Shown: positions 1 to 9,098 of the stretch, one piece after another
Position numbering within the stretch: the stretch's first letter is position 1
Layout of the letters: every line of letters starts with the position of its first letter
From: Entomospira culicis
GTDB taxonomy: Bacteria; Spirochaetota; Spirochaetia; WRBN01
NCBI RefSeq assembly: GCF_028748145.1
Contig: NZ_CP118181.1
Coordinates: forward strand, 1,178,211-1,242,210
Reading direction: 5' to 3'
Length of the DNA stretch: 64,000 nucleotides
Notes under the pieces: model-generated
What the model was told of the DNA's origin: nothing
Seen by the model: the letters and a program-made list of their open reading frames with translations, nothing else
Database searches by the model: none
Translations under genes and position numbers: made by a program

Positions 1-2
1 TT

Positions 3-575
3 ATCCTAGACTTCCTGATGCTTGCCCTCTTTAGCGCCATGATTATTGTCGCAACAGTCAGCGTCTATCAGCTCAATCGCTTTGGGGAGAGTCGCCTTGC
101 CATCTACCTGCCTTCTATTGCGCTCTTTTACAGCATCATTATCTTACTCATTGTCCGTTTATATCGATTTAGTTTAGGCGCACAATGGCTTCTACTTATC
201 AACACCACGCTCTTTCTCTTTGCCATCGACTTACGCGATGAGACTATCAAGTGGGCTTTTTCCCGTGGATTTGTGATTATTATGGGCGGGATTAGCCCCT
301 TAATTTTACTACAAATGCTCTGGCGCTATCTACGCATTAAAGGCCTCAATATCATCGGTTTTAGCTTCTTTGCCATCTCTATCTCGTTGATAAGCCTAGA
401 CATTGGCATTTCCGGTGGAGGCAGACCACAGGGGTGGTCGCTCTTTACCTTCAGTAGCCTGCTCTTTCTTGCGATGATCTTTATCTATCTCCATTACTTC
501 GCGAAAATTCGCGTCAATTTCGATCCGATTATCAAAGCCCAGCGTAAACGCGAGGATCTGCATCATGAACGATAA
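3..575 (+). CDS. Polytopic membrane protein, 3' part (DUF6320-like)
   Basis: The reading frame is open to the left edge, so this is the C-terminal part of a longer gene; the first ATG (18) lies inside a hydrophobic segment and is unlikely to be the true start. The visible 191 codons hold about five or six membrane segments and end in a short basic tail (KAQRKRED). It overlaps the next gene by 11 bp, implying a co-transcribed pair. From memory, DUF6320 membrane proteins often sit directly upstream of 'alcohol acetyltransferase' genes in anaerobes, and this pair fits that arrangement. Function unknown; the family name is an inference from context and topology. Confidence 0.6.
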   Translation: MLDFLMLALFSAMIIVATVSVYQLNRFGESRLAIYLPSIALFYSIIILLIVRLYRFSLGAQWLLLINTTLFLFAIDLRDETIKWAFSRGFVIIMGGISPLILLQMLWRYLRIKGLNIIGFSFFAISISLISLDIGISGGGRPQGWSLFTFSSLLFLAMIFIYLHYFAKIRVNFDPIIKAQRKREDLHHER

Positions 576-1863
576 ACGCCTCAACACCTACGAACTAGAC
601 AACGTCGCTCTCATCTATCAAGCCCTCGTCTCCAAAAAAGAGAGCCACTTCTTCCGTCTCTCCCTCAACCTACAGAAGCCCGTTGTGATCGATATCCTGC
701 AACAAGCGCTCCTCAATATTCTCCCACGCTTTCCCATCTTTCGTACCAGCCTAAAACGTGGTATCTTCTGGAATTATTTAGAAGAGAACTTTCACTACCC
801 CACCATCATCCGCGACACCGAAATCGCCATGGGGCACGACATCACACAAGCACACGCCTATCCCTTTCGTGTACTCGTCTACCACCAACGCATCTCTTTA
901 GAGACAACACATTTAATTGTTGACGGTAAAGCTGCCACCCAATTCTTGCAGTCGCTCTTCTGCGAATACGCCTATCTTTTAGGTGTAGAAATTCCCGATA
1001 ATGATGCGATTATTCGCCCCGAAACACCCTTGCAAAGCGAAGAGTTACATGATGCTTACAAAAATTTACTACTACAAAAAGCACTTCCCAAACCCAAAAA
1101 ACGCATGGGCGAAGCCTTTTACGAACCTCAACGCAATCGACGCCCCTTCGGCGTAGAGGTCGTGAGCTTTCGTCTCCCACTCGATCAAACCCTCCAACTA
1201 GCCAAGCAACATAAAGTAAGTCTAACCACGCTACTCACGGCATTTTACCTCACGGCGTATCAAGATCGGATGTTTTTACTCCCACCCAAACGTAAATTTC
1301 GTCGCCCGTTGCGCATCAATAATCCGGTTGATCTACGCCAATTCTTTCCCAGTAAAAGCTTGCGCAACTTCATCGGCTTCATCTCACACGAGATCGATCC
1401 ACGATTAGGGCTCTTCACTTTTGAAGAGATCCTCGCCCAAGTCCATCACACGATGAAAAAAGAGCTTCTGGATAAGCACTTTCAACCCTTTATTGGGCAA
1501 AATCTACGTAGCGAAAGCATTCCACTACTCGCCGTCATTCCGCTCTTCATGAAGCGAATGGTGCTCAAGCGCATTCACGCCCAAAATATGCGTCAAGAGA
1601 GCTCCGTACTCTCTAACCTAGGCGCATTCTCCCTCCCCGAAGAAGTTGCCTCGATGGTCAAAGATGTCGAATTCATTCCCGCGCCAAAGTATATCAATAA
1701 GCGCGACTGTTCCGTAATTAGCTTTAAAAATACCCTCATTCTCTCCATTAGCCGTACCTGCAAGCATAACCAGCTTGAACAATTTCTCTACGAAAGACTC
1801 ATTGAAGCGGGTCTCACCCCAAAATTGAGCACCTATCATGGGTATGAACAAGGGGAACATTGA
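565..1863 (+). CDS. Condensation-fold acyltransferase (alcohol acetyltransferase-like)
   Basis: A 432-residue cytoplasmic protein with no signal peptide. It carries the HxxxDG motif of the CoA-dependent acyltransferase/NRPS condensation superfamily (H116-LIV-D120-G121), where the His is the catalytic base that moves an acyl group to an alcohol or amine. The length fits a single-domain member of this fold; there is no carrier protein or adenylation domain nearby, so it is not part of a peptide synthetase here. It overlaps the upstream membrane protein gene by 11 bp and probably acts with it, perhaps in modifying an envelope lipid or glycan (inference). Its last 34 codons and stop are duplicated in tandem just downstream. 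Confidence 0.7.
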   Translation: MNDKRLNTYELDNVALIYQALVSKKESHFFRLSLNLQKPVVIDILQQALLNILPRFPIFRTSLKRGIFWNYLEENFHYPTIIRDTEIAMGHDITQAHAYPFRVLVYHQRISLETTHLIVDGKAATQFLQSLFCEYAYLLGVEIPDNDAIIRPETPLQSEELHDAYKNLLLQKALPKPKKRMGEAFYEPQRNRRPFGVEVVSFRLPLDQTLQLAKQHKVSLTTLLTAFYLTAYQDRMFLLPPKRKFRRPLRINNPVDLRQFFPSKSLRNFIGFISHEIDPRLGLFTFEEILAQVHHTMKKELLDKHFQPFIGQNLRSESIPLLAVIPLFMKRMVLKRIHAQNMRQESSVLSNLGAFSLPEEVASMVKDVEFIPAPKYINKRDCSVISFKNTLILSISRTCKHNQLEQFLYERLIEAGLTPKLSTYHGYEQGEH

Positions 1864-2009
1864 AACTAGAACGCAGTTCACAGCTAAGCATAACTGGCTT
1901 GAACAATTTCTCTACGAAAGACTCATTGAAGCGGGTCTCACCTCAAAATTGAGCACCTATCATGGGTATGAACAAGGGGAACATTGAAACTAGAACGCAG
2001 TTTAAAGCT
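1762..2009. repeat. 124-bp tandem duplication, two copies
   Basis: Positions 1762-1885 and 1886-2009 align base for base with a period of 124 and five mismatches (at 1771, 1772, 1819, 1879, 1881). The first copy holds the 3' end and stop codon of the acyltransferase gene; the second is untranslated in that frame because the stop lies in copy one and 124 is not a multiple of three. The end of copy two covers the last codons and stop of the convergent recR gene, so the unit spans the old junction between the two genes. Confidence 0.95.
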
Positions 2010-2589
2010 TTTGACGCCCTCTCATGCTATGAATGAGACTCTGTTTATCGGCAAACTCCAGTTGAGCCCCCGCGCTCAAGCCACTGGCGATACGACTAAC
2101 CACAACGTCAAAATGAGCCAGCCATTGCTCCAAATAATGCGCGGTCGCATCACCCTCTAAGGTAAAGCTGGTAGCGAGAATGACCTCTTTAATTGCGCCA
2201 GATTCTAATCGAGACTTTAGACTCTCTAAGCGTAACTGCTCGGGAGTAATCCCACTCATCGGCGAAATCGCCCCGCCCAACACGTGGTAGAGTCCCCCAA
2301 AGCCCCCCGAAGCCTCCAGATTCATCGCATCACTGGCGCGCTCTACCACACAGAGAAGCTCTGGTTGCAGGCGTTGACGATCGCAATACTGGCAACTCTG
2401 CATCTCCTGCGAATAACAGGCACAAATCGGACAGAGATAAACCGAATTCGCCAGATGATGTAACTGCTCCTCAAGGAGCGCCCGAAGTTCAGGCTCTTCT
2501 AGTAAAAAATAGGCCATACGCTTCGCGCTCTTACTGCCAACCCCCGGTAGACGACTCAATGTCATGGTGAGATCGATAATCGAATGCAT
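2002..2589 (-). CDS. recR: Recombination protein RecR
   Basis: RecR works with RecF and RecO to load RecA on gapped DNA. The 195-residue protein has the family layout: helix-hairpin-helix start (LSRLPGVGSKSAKR, residues 11-24), a C4 zinc finger (C53, C56, C66, C69), and a Toprim domain (about 75-170) with VVERASD. Normal length is about 198. The ATG at 2589 is chosen because it overlaps the stop of the upstream zinc-ribbon gene (TGATG), suggesting translational coupling; the codon before it is TTG. It is not in the usual dnaX-ybaB-recR setting. Its stop lies in the end of the tandem duplication. Confidence 0.95.
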   Translation of the reverse strand: MHSIIDLTMTLSRLPGVGSKSAKRMAYFLLEEPELRALLEEQLHHLANSVYLCPICACYSQEMQSCQYCDRQRLQPELLCVVERASDAMNLEASGGFGGLYHVLGGAISPMSGITPEQLRLESLKSRLESGAIKEVILATSFTLEGDATAHYLEQWLAHFDVVVSRIASGLSAGAQLEFADKQSLIHSMRGRQKL

Positions 2590-2786
2590 CAATCCTGACC
2601 GCGCTTCTGTCGTTGCTGGGTTACATAAAAGTCCGACCCCTTAAAGATAATCCCCGCCCCACCAATGATCCGCTTAACCAAATGGCTTTGGCACTTGGGA
2701 CAAACACCACCACTGGGCGCATCCATCGATTGAAAGAGTTCAAATTGCTCGGCACACTCTTCACAACGATAATCATAATAAGGCAT
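2589..2786 (-). CDS. FmdB-type zinc-ribbon protein
   Basis: A 65-residue protein starting MPYYDYRCEEC, the signature of the FmdB putative regulatory family. Two CxxC knuckles (C8/C11 and C29/C32) form a zinc ribbon, followed by a GxGxIFKGSDFY motif typical of the family. The ribosome binding site AAGGAGGT precedes the ATG by about 7 nt. It overlaps recR by one base and is in one transcription unit with it. The molecular role of the family is unsettled; regulation of a neighbour is only a guess. Confidence 0.85.
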   Translation of the reverse strand: MPYYDYRCEECAEQFELFQSMDAPSGGVCPKCQSHLVKRIIGGAGIIFKGSDFYVTQQRQKRGQD

Positions 2787-2816
2787 TTCGCACCTCCTTC
2801 ATCAATTTATATCAAA

Positions 2817-3821
2817 CTAAAATTGCGCTTTAAAGATACCGTCAAACTCTGCGGAAAAATCCTCAATCATCGGTTGACGAAAGCGTAACGCTGCACGACG
2901 AATCCAAGGTGAAGTGCTCGATTGTAACCGTAGCCCATTCCATAAAATCTTACTGACATCCGACTTCTCATAAGCATAAAGGCTCGCTGCCAAGAAGAAG
3001 ATCGTGCGATAAAAGTCTACATTATCGATATATATCTGCATCGAGGGATAGCGTTTCGCTTGCACCAAGAGATCCTCTAATGTGGAAAAGCGATAGCTAG
3101 GATCATACACCATTAATTGATTGACCAAAACCCCCACCTTCAAAATCGTGCTATACGTAAAGAGTTCTACCGCGCGACCATACCCCACATAAGTATCGTG
3201 ATTGTAGGCGTAGAGGGCGAGCATCTCTACCGCGATATCGTGGTGAAGCCCCTGCCAACGATAGAGCTCTGCCACCCGATCGATACCCTCTTTGAGCATG
3301 ATTTGGCGCGCTTGACGCATCTGTCCGGTAAGGGTTTGACGAAAGGCAATCGCCTCGTCGTCATAAGGCAAGCCAAAAATCACATCTTCTAACTGTTGCT
3401 CCATCGCAGGATAATCCTGCATACGGTAATACAAATTTGCCAACGCTAAGCCATAATCAGCGCGCTCCTCTGCAGTATACGCATAGAGTAGAGCATTCTT
3501 CAGCGATCGCTCAGCAAGTAGGGGAAGCCCCTCTTTCATATAGATAAGACCAATGAGATATTCCGCCTCACTATGTTGCCCCAGCTCTTGACGGATGCGC
3601 TCAGCATACTGCAAAGCACTGGCAAGATCACCTTGCTCAAACGACGCCCAAGCCAAGCTCATCACAATGCGTGCATCCATCCCCGCGGTATCAATAACGC
3701 TACCCCTAGAGGTTGGCATCTGACCAAAACGCTCTCGCTCTTGGGCAATCGAGCTTTGGGTCTGTGCCGATATCTGGACGGCGATTCCTATCATTAATAT
3801 GCCAAAGATTACTCTCTTCAC
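2817..3821 (-). CDS. Exported TPR-like protein
   Basis: A 334-residue protein with a signal peptide (residues 1-20, ending VQISAQ). Residues about 50-150 show TPR-like helical pairs (ASALQYAERIRQ, AERSLKNALLYAY, LALANLYYRMQDYPAMEQ). The rest is helical with no motif I recognise. The start is GTG at 3821, with GGAG 7 nt upstream. It lies 45 bp behind murJ in the same direction and is probably co-transcribed, which would suit an envelope scaffold role (inference). The family is not identified. Confidence 0.7.
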   Translation of the reverse strand: MKRVIFGILMIGIAVQISAQTQSSIAQERERFGQMPTSRGSVIDTAGMDARIVMSLAWASFEQGDLASALQYAERIRQELGQHSEAEYLIGLIYMKEGLPLLAERSLKNALLYAYTAEERADYGLALANLYYRMQDYPAMEQQLEDVIFGLPYDDEAIAFRQTLTGQMRQARQIMLKEGIDRVAELYRWQGLHHDIAVEMLALYAYNHDTYVGYGRAVELFTYSTILKVGVLVNQLMVYDPSYRFSTLEDLLVQAKRYPSMQIYIDNVDFYRTIFFLAASLYAYEKSDVSKILWNGLRLQSSTSPWIRRAALRFRQPMIEDFSAEFDGIFKAQF

Positions 3822-3866
3822 ACTTACTCTCCTACGTCTTCTCTATTATCGGTCTAAAGGGAAGAT

Positions 3867-5450
3867 TTATTTACTCCCTCTTTTTTTGCGTAAACGAAAA
3901 ATATCCTTAATCATATCCATTTTAAAGAGGATATACATGCCCAAGATTGCCAGCGCAGGAAGCCCACCTTGCAAGAATAAATAACTCAATTTTTGCAGAA
4001 AAGGCAAGGGTGCACGCCACCAATCTGGAGCTAGCAAGCGTTCCGTTAGCAGATAAATACCATAACCCACGCCCAAAGAGATGGCAACTTTGAACATCAA
4101 GCCAAGGCTGTCCTTGTAGACCGACAAACCCTGCTCCTTAACAATGATGATAAAGAGGAGCAAAAAGCCAAAGAAAAAGGCAATGCTGTTAGCGTAGGCT
4201 AAGCCTGAGACACCAAGGGGCGTGCGAATCAACCACAAGCTCAAGATGATATCCAATCCACTAGCGAAAATTGCGCTCATTAAGGGCAAGAAGAAGCGCC
4301 CTTTCGCGTAAAAGTAACGTTGCGCAAAGTTATAGGCTGCAATGAAAAAGATTCCCACTAAGTAGCCAATCAAGACCTGCGCTGTCAGCATGACGGCCTC
4401 TTGACCAAACATCCCACGCATCAACGCCACACTGATAATCTCATGCGCCAAAACGCCCATCAAGAGCGCCGAAGGGGCTAAAAAGATCAATAATAAATAC
4501 AATCCACGCTTCATCGTCTCGGCGAGTTCCTGATGATTTTGCGCATGCGCAGCCTTGGCTAATTGTGGATAAAATACCGTATTCACCGTCGCGCTAAAGA
4601 TACCCAATGGCAAGTTGAAAAAGACAATCGAGTTGGTCAACGCGCTCATCGATCCATCCGCCAAACCGCTCGCCAATCGGCTAGCCACCAGTTGATTAAT
4701 CACAAAGATGCTACTACTCAAAAGCGCCGGTAAATAACGCTTCATGATGGTGTTAAATTCTTCGCTCCGCAAAAAGAGACTCGGGCTCAAGCGATAATCG
4801 AGGCGACGAAAAAGGGGATAGAGGATCATCACTTGTCCCAAACCTCCCACCAAAATGCCCAACGCCATACTGTAAACCCCAAGCGATCCGCTGAAACCCA
4901 CCACCGCCATAATCACCGCAAAGCTAAAAAAGAGGGGTGAAAGCGCCCCCATCAAGAAGCGCCCATGCGTATTGAGCACTGCCGTAATGATTGCCGCCAC
5001 GCTGACAAAAAGCAGATACGGGATAAACCATGCATAAAGTTTGCTGGCTAACTCCATCTGCGAGGCCTCTGGGAAGTTGAAGAGAAACGAAGCCATCTGT
5101 GGCGCGCTAAGGATACTTATCAAAATAAATGGCAATAAAACGACATATTGTAAAGTCAAGACTTCTTGCGTAATTTTTCTCGCCGCGCGATGATCCTCGC
5201 GCACCACATGCTTGCTCAACGCAGGGATAAAAGCCGTCGTCAATGCCCCTTCAGCCATCAATTTACGTAAGTTATTGGGGATAAGAAAGACACCGTTCAA
5301 GACATCGGCCACCCCACCCGCACCAAAGTAGTGCGCGATGACCGCCGACTTAACATAACCCAAAATCCGCGAAATCAACGTACTAAGCATCACCACCAGC
5401 GCCGAAATACTCCGTAGACGCGTTTGATTAGCCGATTTTTCTCTCATCAT
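3867..5450 (-). CDS. murJ: Lipid II flippase MurJ
   Basis: MurJ flips lipid II across the inner membrane for peptidoglycan synthesis. The 527-residue protein has about 14 membrane helices and the MOP-family opening (SALVVMLSTLISRILGYVKS, then DVLNGVFLIPNNLRKLMAEGA), with the conserved Arg-rich loop and the C-terminal helices of MurJ/MviN. Length is typical. Two ATGs in tandem open the frame. There is no ribosome binding site: a promoter -10 ends six bases before the first ATG, so the mRNA is probably leaderless. Confidence 0.95.
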   Translation of the reverse strand: MMREKSANQTRLRSISALVVMLSTLISRILGYVKSAVIAHYFGAGGVADVLNGVFLIPNNLRKLMAEGALTTAFIPALSKHVVREDHRAARKITQEVLTLQYVVLLPFILISILSAPQMASFLFNFPEASQMELASKLYAWFIPYLLFVSVAAIITAVLNTHGRFLMGALSPLFFSFAVIMAVVGFSGSLGVYSMALGILVGGLGQVMILYPLFRRLDYRLSPSLFLRSEEFNTIMKRYLPALLSSSIFVINQLVASRLASGLADGSMSALTNSIVFFNLPLGIFSATVNTVFYPQLAKAAHAQNHQELAETMKRGLYLLLIFLAPSALLMGVLAHEIISVALMRGMFGQEAVMLTAQVLIGYLVGIFFIAAYNFAQRYFYAKGRFFLPLMSAIFASGLDIILSLWLIRTPLGVSGLAYANSIAFFFGFLLLFIIIVKEQGLSVYKDSLGLMFKVAISLGVGYGIYLLTERLLAPDWWRAPLPFLQKLSYLFLQGGLPALAILGMYILFKMDMIKDIFRLRKKRGSK

Positions 5451-5456
5451 CTGCCT

Positions 5457-5485
5457 ATTTTAGCCGATATACCCCACTTTGACAA
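5457..5485 (-). promoter_or_regulatory. murJ promoter (leaderless type)
   Basis: On the minus strand TTGTCA, 17 bp, TAAAAT, then AGGCAG and ATGATG. A start site 6-8 nt after the -10 falls on the start codon itself, and no Shine-Dalgarno sequence fits between. Confidence 0.7.
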
Positions 5486-5567
5486 GTAACTTATCGATAA
5501 ATTTATCTACCCTCTCCCGATGATTAAGCCAACAAGGAGAAGGTATTTCTGCCCACATTACATAAAC

Positions 5568-6503
5568 TTAAGCATCAATACGTGTGCCTTTGATGCCTGA
5601 AATCGCTTGCCCTAACGCCTCTAGTGAGGTAATTAGCGTGCTACGCCCTTCGCCACTCTGCGCAAAATGAACACCCGCCAAGACCTTAGGTAGCATCGAT
5701 CCCTCGCCAAATTCGCCAGCCGATGCATATTTTTTGGCATCTGCCACCGAAAGCTTGGCTAAATTCTCTTGATTCTCTTGACCAAAACGAATCGCCACCT
5801 GCTCTACCGCCGTAAGGATAATCAATTGATCGGCACCAATCTCTTGCGCCAAGAGTGCCGAGGCCAAATCTTTGTCGATAACCGCAGGCACACCATGCAA
5901 GAGACCGTCACGCTCCACCACGGGAACACCGCCACCGCCACAGGCAATCACAAGCTGTCCACTGGCGATAAGCGCCTCAATGCTCTTGAGTTCGACCACC
6001 GTCTTGGGTTGAGGCGAGGCCACCACTCGCCGAAATCCGCGTCCAGCATCCTCTTTCATCGTATAGCCTCGCTCTTGGGTGAGCCTTTCTGCCTCGGCTG
6101 CATCATAAAATGCACCAATCGGTTTGGTCGGATGGCTAAAGGCAGGATCATCGGCATCGACAATTACTTGTGTGACTACTGTTGCAACGGGGAGAGAAAG
6201 CTTACGACGCAATAGCTCACCACGCAACGCCTGCTGAATATGATAGCCAATCATCCCCTGCGACATCGCCCCACAGAGATCAAAAGGCATCGCCGGAGTA
6301 TGCGCTTGCGCAAGTTCATTCTGCATCAAAATGCGACCCACTTGCGGTCCATTACCATGGGTAATCACCACCGTATGCCCCGCCTCCACCACATCAACAA
6401 TCCCTTTAACCGCTTGCTTTATCGCCTCTAGTTGACGCTCAGCCGTCGCCTCTGCCTTGCCATCCTCTAAAGCATTACCACCTAAAGCAATCACGTATCT
6501 CAT
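5568..6503 (-). CDS. arcC: Carbamate kinase
   Basis: Last step of the arginine deiminase pathway: carbamoyl phosphate plus ADP gives ATP, CO2 and ammonia. The 311-residue protein starts RYVIALGGNAL and has the amino-acid-kinase motifs of carbamate kinase: GGNA, THGNGPQVG, QGMIGYHIQQAL, ACGGGGVPV and IDKDLASALLA. The ATG at 6503 is preferred over the adjacent in-frame TTG because AAAGGAGG lies 6 nt upstream. It is the last gene of the arcA-arcB-yfcC-arcC operon, 28 bp after the antiporter. I see no strong terminator behind it. Confidence 0.96.
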   Translation of the reverse strand: MRYVIALGGNALEDGKAEATAERQLEAIKQAVKGIVDVVEAGHTVVITHGNGPQVGRILMQNELAQAHTPAMPFDLCGAMSQGMIGYHIQQALRGELLRRKLSLPVATVVTQVIVDADDPAFSHPTKPIGAFYDAAEAERLTQERGYTMKEDAGRGFRRVVASPQPKTVVELKSIEALIASGQLVIACGGGGVPVVERDGLLHGVPAVIDKDLASALLAQEIGADQLIILTAVEQVAIRFGQENQENLAKLSVADAKKYASAGEFGEGSMLPKVLAGVHFAQSGEGRSTLITSLEALGQAISGIKGTRIDA

Positions 6504-6531
6504 CAAAAACCTCCTTTTTATCTAACAAAAA

Positions 6532-8025
6532 CTACCCAACGCCCAAAAGAACGCCCAATGTTAAGAGCACCATGGTTGCTACAAAGAGCGTTGCGATATA
6601 CTTCCAGACAAATTTAATAAAGCGATCATACGGAATTTTAGAGACCATCAGCGCGCCCATCAAGATACCACTGGTCGGTGAGACCATATTCACCAAGCCA
6701 GAGGCTGATTGATATGCCGTAATCACTAAGCTCTTCGAGACCCCCGCAATATCGGCTAAGGGTGCCATAATTGGCATAGAGAGACCCGCCAGCCCTGAAG
6801 TTGAAGGGATAAAGATCGAGAGAATAATATGCAAGAAGTATACGACATTAATATATACCACTTGTGGCAAGCCTTGCACCGCTTGCTCGGAGAAGGCCAA
6901 AATGGAGTCGATGATCATGCCCTCTTCCATCACCACCTTGAGACCTCTGGAGAGCACCAAGACTAGCACCACCCCCAAGACATCCTTAGCCCCAGCGACA
7001 AAACTTCCCGCAATATCGCGCTCGTTAAAGCCAGCCAAAAATCCTACCAAGATGCTCGACGATAAAAAGAGCGCCGCCAACTCAGGAAAGTACCAACCCA
7101 ACTCTAAAGACGCTAAATTCTCATTCCAATCCGAAAAGGGCAAGAGGGAGAAGACCATCACTCCAAACGTCGCGATGAAGGTAATTAAAACCAACGTTTG
7201 ACGTAAGGTCAACTTCTCGGCATGCTCTTGATGATTGGCTAAAATTTCGGCATTAATCTCGGGATTCAAATCGTGTGTAACCGAGAGCATCGGACTCTTT
7301 TGCGTGCGCTTAGCGTAACGAATCACATAAAACATCGTAAAAAAGGCAAAAAGCGCCCACTGCACCAGACGAAAAGGCATCCCATCGCCAATGCTCACAC
7401 CTGCCAAATCACTAGCCACACCCGTGGCAAAGGGATTGAGCACAGACGTAAGCACACCCGTACCCGCACCCAACAATATCACCGCAGCGGCAGCCATCAC
7501 ATCAAAACCAGCTGCCACCATCATCGGTAAGAGAATGGGATAAAACGCAATCGTCTCCTCGCCCATACCATAACTCATTCCTCCAAGAGAGAAGATGCTA
7601 ATCAACATCGCCATTAAGAGATAGAGTCGACTCCTCATCCGTGTCATCAAGCTTGCGATACCTACATCAATTGCCCGCGTCTTAGCAATAACGCCTAAGA
7701 ATCCGCCAATAAAGAGCACAAAGGTTGCAACTTCTACACTATCGGCAAACCCCTTAATCGGTGCCATAGGGAGGTGTTTAATTTGTCCACGGCTCTCCAT
7801 GCGCGTAAAGGTGCCAGCAATTGGACTCAACTTTAACGCTTTACGCTCATCGGCACTCATCAGGCTAGCTTCTTCAGCGGGAATGATCTGCCCCATAGGA
7901 TCTTGATAATCGTACGAGCCAGCGGGAATGATATAGGTTAATCCTGCCACAAAGATCAACGCTATCACTAAAATGGTGTAAGTGCTAGGAAAACTCCACG
8001 ACTTACCTTTACTTTCTTCAGACAT
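6532..8025 (-). CDS. arcD: YfcC-family arginine/ornithine antiporter (ArcD role)
   Basis: A 497-residue protein with about 12 membrane segments, opening with FPSTYTILVIALIFVAGLTYIIPAGSYDY, which is characteristic of the YfcC/DcuC-like carriers rather than of the APC-type ArcD of Pseudomonas. In Borrelia a YfcC-family gene occupies the same place behind arcA-arcB and is annotated as the arginine-ornithine antiporter. Position between arcB and arcC supports arginine-in, ornithine-out exchange. The ATG at 8025 has GAGGAG 6 nt upstream; the upstream TTG start lies in the binding site. Substrate is inferred from context. Confidence 0.85.
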   Translation of the reverse strand: MSEESKGKSWSFPSTYTILVIALIFVAGLTYIIPAGSYDYQDPMGQIIPAEEASLMSADERKALKLSPIAGTFTRMESRGQIKHLPMAPIKGFADSVEVATFVLFIGGFLGVIAKTRAIDVGIASLMTRMRSRLYLLMAMLISIFSLGGMSYGMGEETIAFYPILLPMMVAAGFDVMAAAAVILLGAGTGVLTSVLNPFATGVASDLAGVSIGDGMPFRLVQWALFAFFTMFYVIRYAKRTQKSPMLSVTHDLNPEINAEILANHQEHAEKLTLRQTLVLITFIATFGVMVFSLLPFSDWNENLASLELGWYFPELAALFLSSSILVGFLAGFNERDIAGSFVAGAKDVLGVVLVLVLSRGLKVVMEEGMIIDSILAFSEQAVQGLPQVVYINVVYFLHIILSIFIPSTSGLAGLSMPIMAPLADIAGVSKSLVITAYQSASGLVNMVSPTSGILMGALMVSKIPYDRFIKFVWKYIATLFVATMVLLTLGVLLGVG

Positions 8026-8055
8026 CTTCTGCTCCTCTTGCAAGGTCTTATTTTA

Positions 8056-9051
8056 TCAGCTACCCAAGGTAGCCACCATTACCGCTTTTATGGTGTGCAG
8101 ACGATTCTCCGCCTCATCAAACACCTTCGACTGCGCACTCTCAAAGACCTCGTTCGTAACCTCAAGCTCACTCATGCCAAATTGTTGCGCGATCTCGCGC
8201 CCCACTTGCGTCTCTTCATCATGAAAAGCCGGCAAGCAGTGCAAAAAGATCGCATCCGCCTTAGCATAGCTCATAAGCTTTTTGTTTACTTGATAAGGTT
8301 TTAATAAATCGATGCGTTCCTTCCAGACCGCTTGAGGCTCACCCATCGAGACCCAAACATCCGTATAAACGACATCAGCACCAGCCACACCGCTGGCGAC
8401 ATCCGCAGAGAATTCGATCTTCGCTCCGCTCTCTTTAGCAACCTCTCGACACTTCGCAACCAAAGTCTCCTCTGGCCACAGATGCTCTGGGGCAACAACT
8501 GTGTAATGCACGCCCATCTTCGCACAACCAATCATCAACGCGTTGGCCATGTTATTGCGTCCATCTCCACAAAATACTAGCTTTAATCCGCTTAACGCCC
8601 CAAAATGCTCCTCCATCGTCAAAAAGTCTGCCAAAATCTGGGTGGGATGATCCTCGTTGGTCAGACCATTCCAGACCGGCACGCCTGCATATTCTGCTAG
8701 CGTCTCCACGATCTCCTGCCCAAAGCCACGATACTCAATCCCGTCGTACATCCGACCCAACACCCGAGCCGTATCCTTAATCGACTCCTTCTTCCCTATC
8801 TGCGAGCCACTAGGCCCCAAATAAGTTACCCGCGCCCCTTGATCGTAGGCTGCCACCTCAAAGGCACAGCGCGTTCGGGTAGAATCCTTCTCAAAGATTA
8901 GCGCAATATTCTTGCCCTTCAACCGCTGTTGCTCGGTGCCCGTATACTTCGCGCGTTTAAGATCGCGAGAGAGATCGAGCAAGTACTCTATTTCTTTAGC
9001 AGAAAAATCCAATAATGTCAAGAAGTGCCGATTGCGTAAATTGAATGCCAT
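8056..9051 (-). CDS. arcB: Ornithine carbamoyltransferase, catabolic
   Basis: Converts citrulline and phosphate into ornithine and carbamoyl phosphate in the deiminase pathway. The 331-residue protein has the carbamoyl phosphate loop STRTR (with [14 protein letters not shown]), the EDHPTQ motif, the DVWVSMGE segment and the HCLPAFHD active-site motif. Length is that of catabolic OTCases. AAAGGAGAT precedes the ATG. It sits 47 bp after arcA and 30 bp before the antiporter, with no biosynthetic arginine genes in the window, so the catabolic direction is favoured. Confidence 0.96.
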   Translation of the reverse strand: MAFNLRNRHFLTLLDFSAKEIEYLLDLSRDLKRAKYTGTEQQRLKGKNIALIFEKDSTRTRCAFEVAAYDQGARVTYLGPSGSQIGKKESIKDTARVLGRMYDGIEYRGFGQEIVETLAEYAGVPVWNGLTNEDHPTQILADFLTMEEHFGALSGLKLVFCGDGRNNMANALMIGCAKMGVHYTVVAPEHLWPEETLVAKCREVAKESGAKIEFSADVASGVAGADVVYTDVWVSMGEPQAVWKERIDLLKPYQVNKKLMSYAKADAIFLHCLPAFHDEETQVGREIAQQFGMSELEVTNEVFESAQSKVFDEAENRLHTIKAVMVATLGS

Positions 9052-9098
9052 AATACCTATCTCCTTTATCTATAAAAAATTAAATAGATAGAAAAATT

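Noticed and set aside
1864-2001. A second, truncated acyltransferase pseudogene
   Set aside because: The copy is only the last 124 bp repeated in tandem; it has no start and includes the recR end, so it is better described as a tandem duplication.
5770-6215. Open frames antisense to arcC
   Set aside because: The arcC motifs are complete on the minus strand; the plus-strand frames lack start signals and recognisable content.
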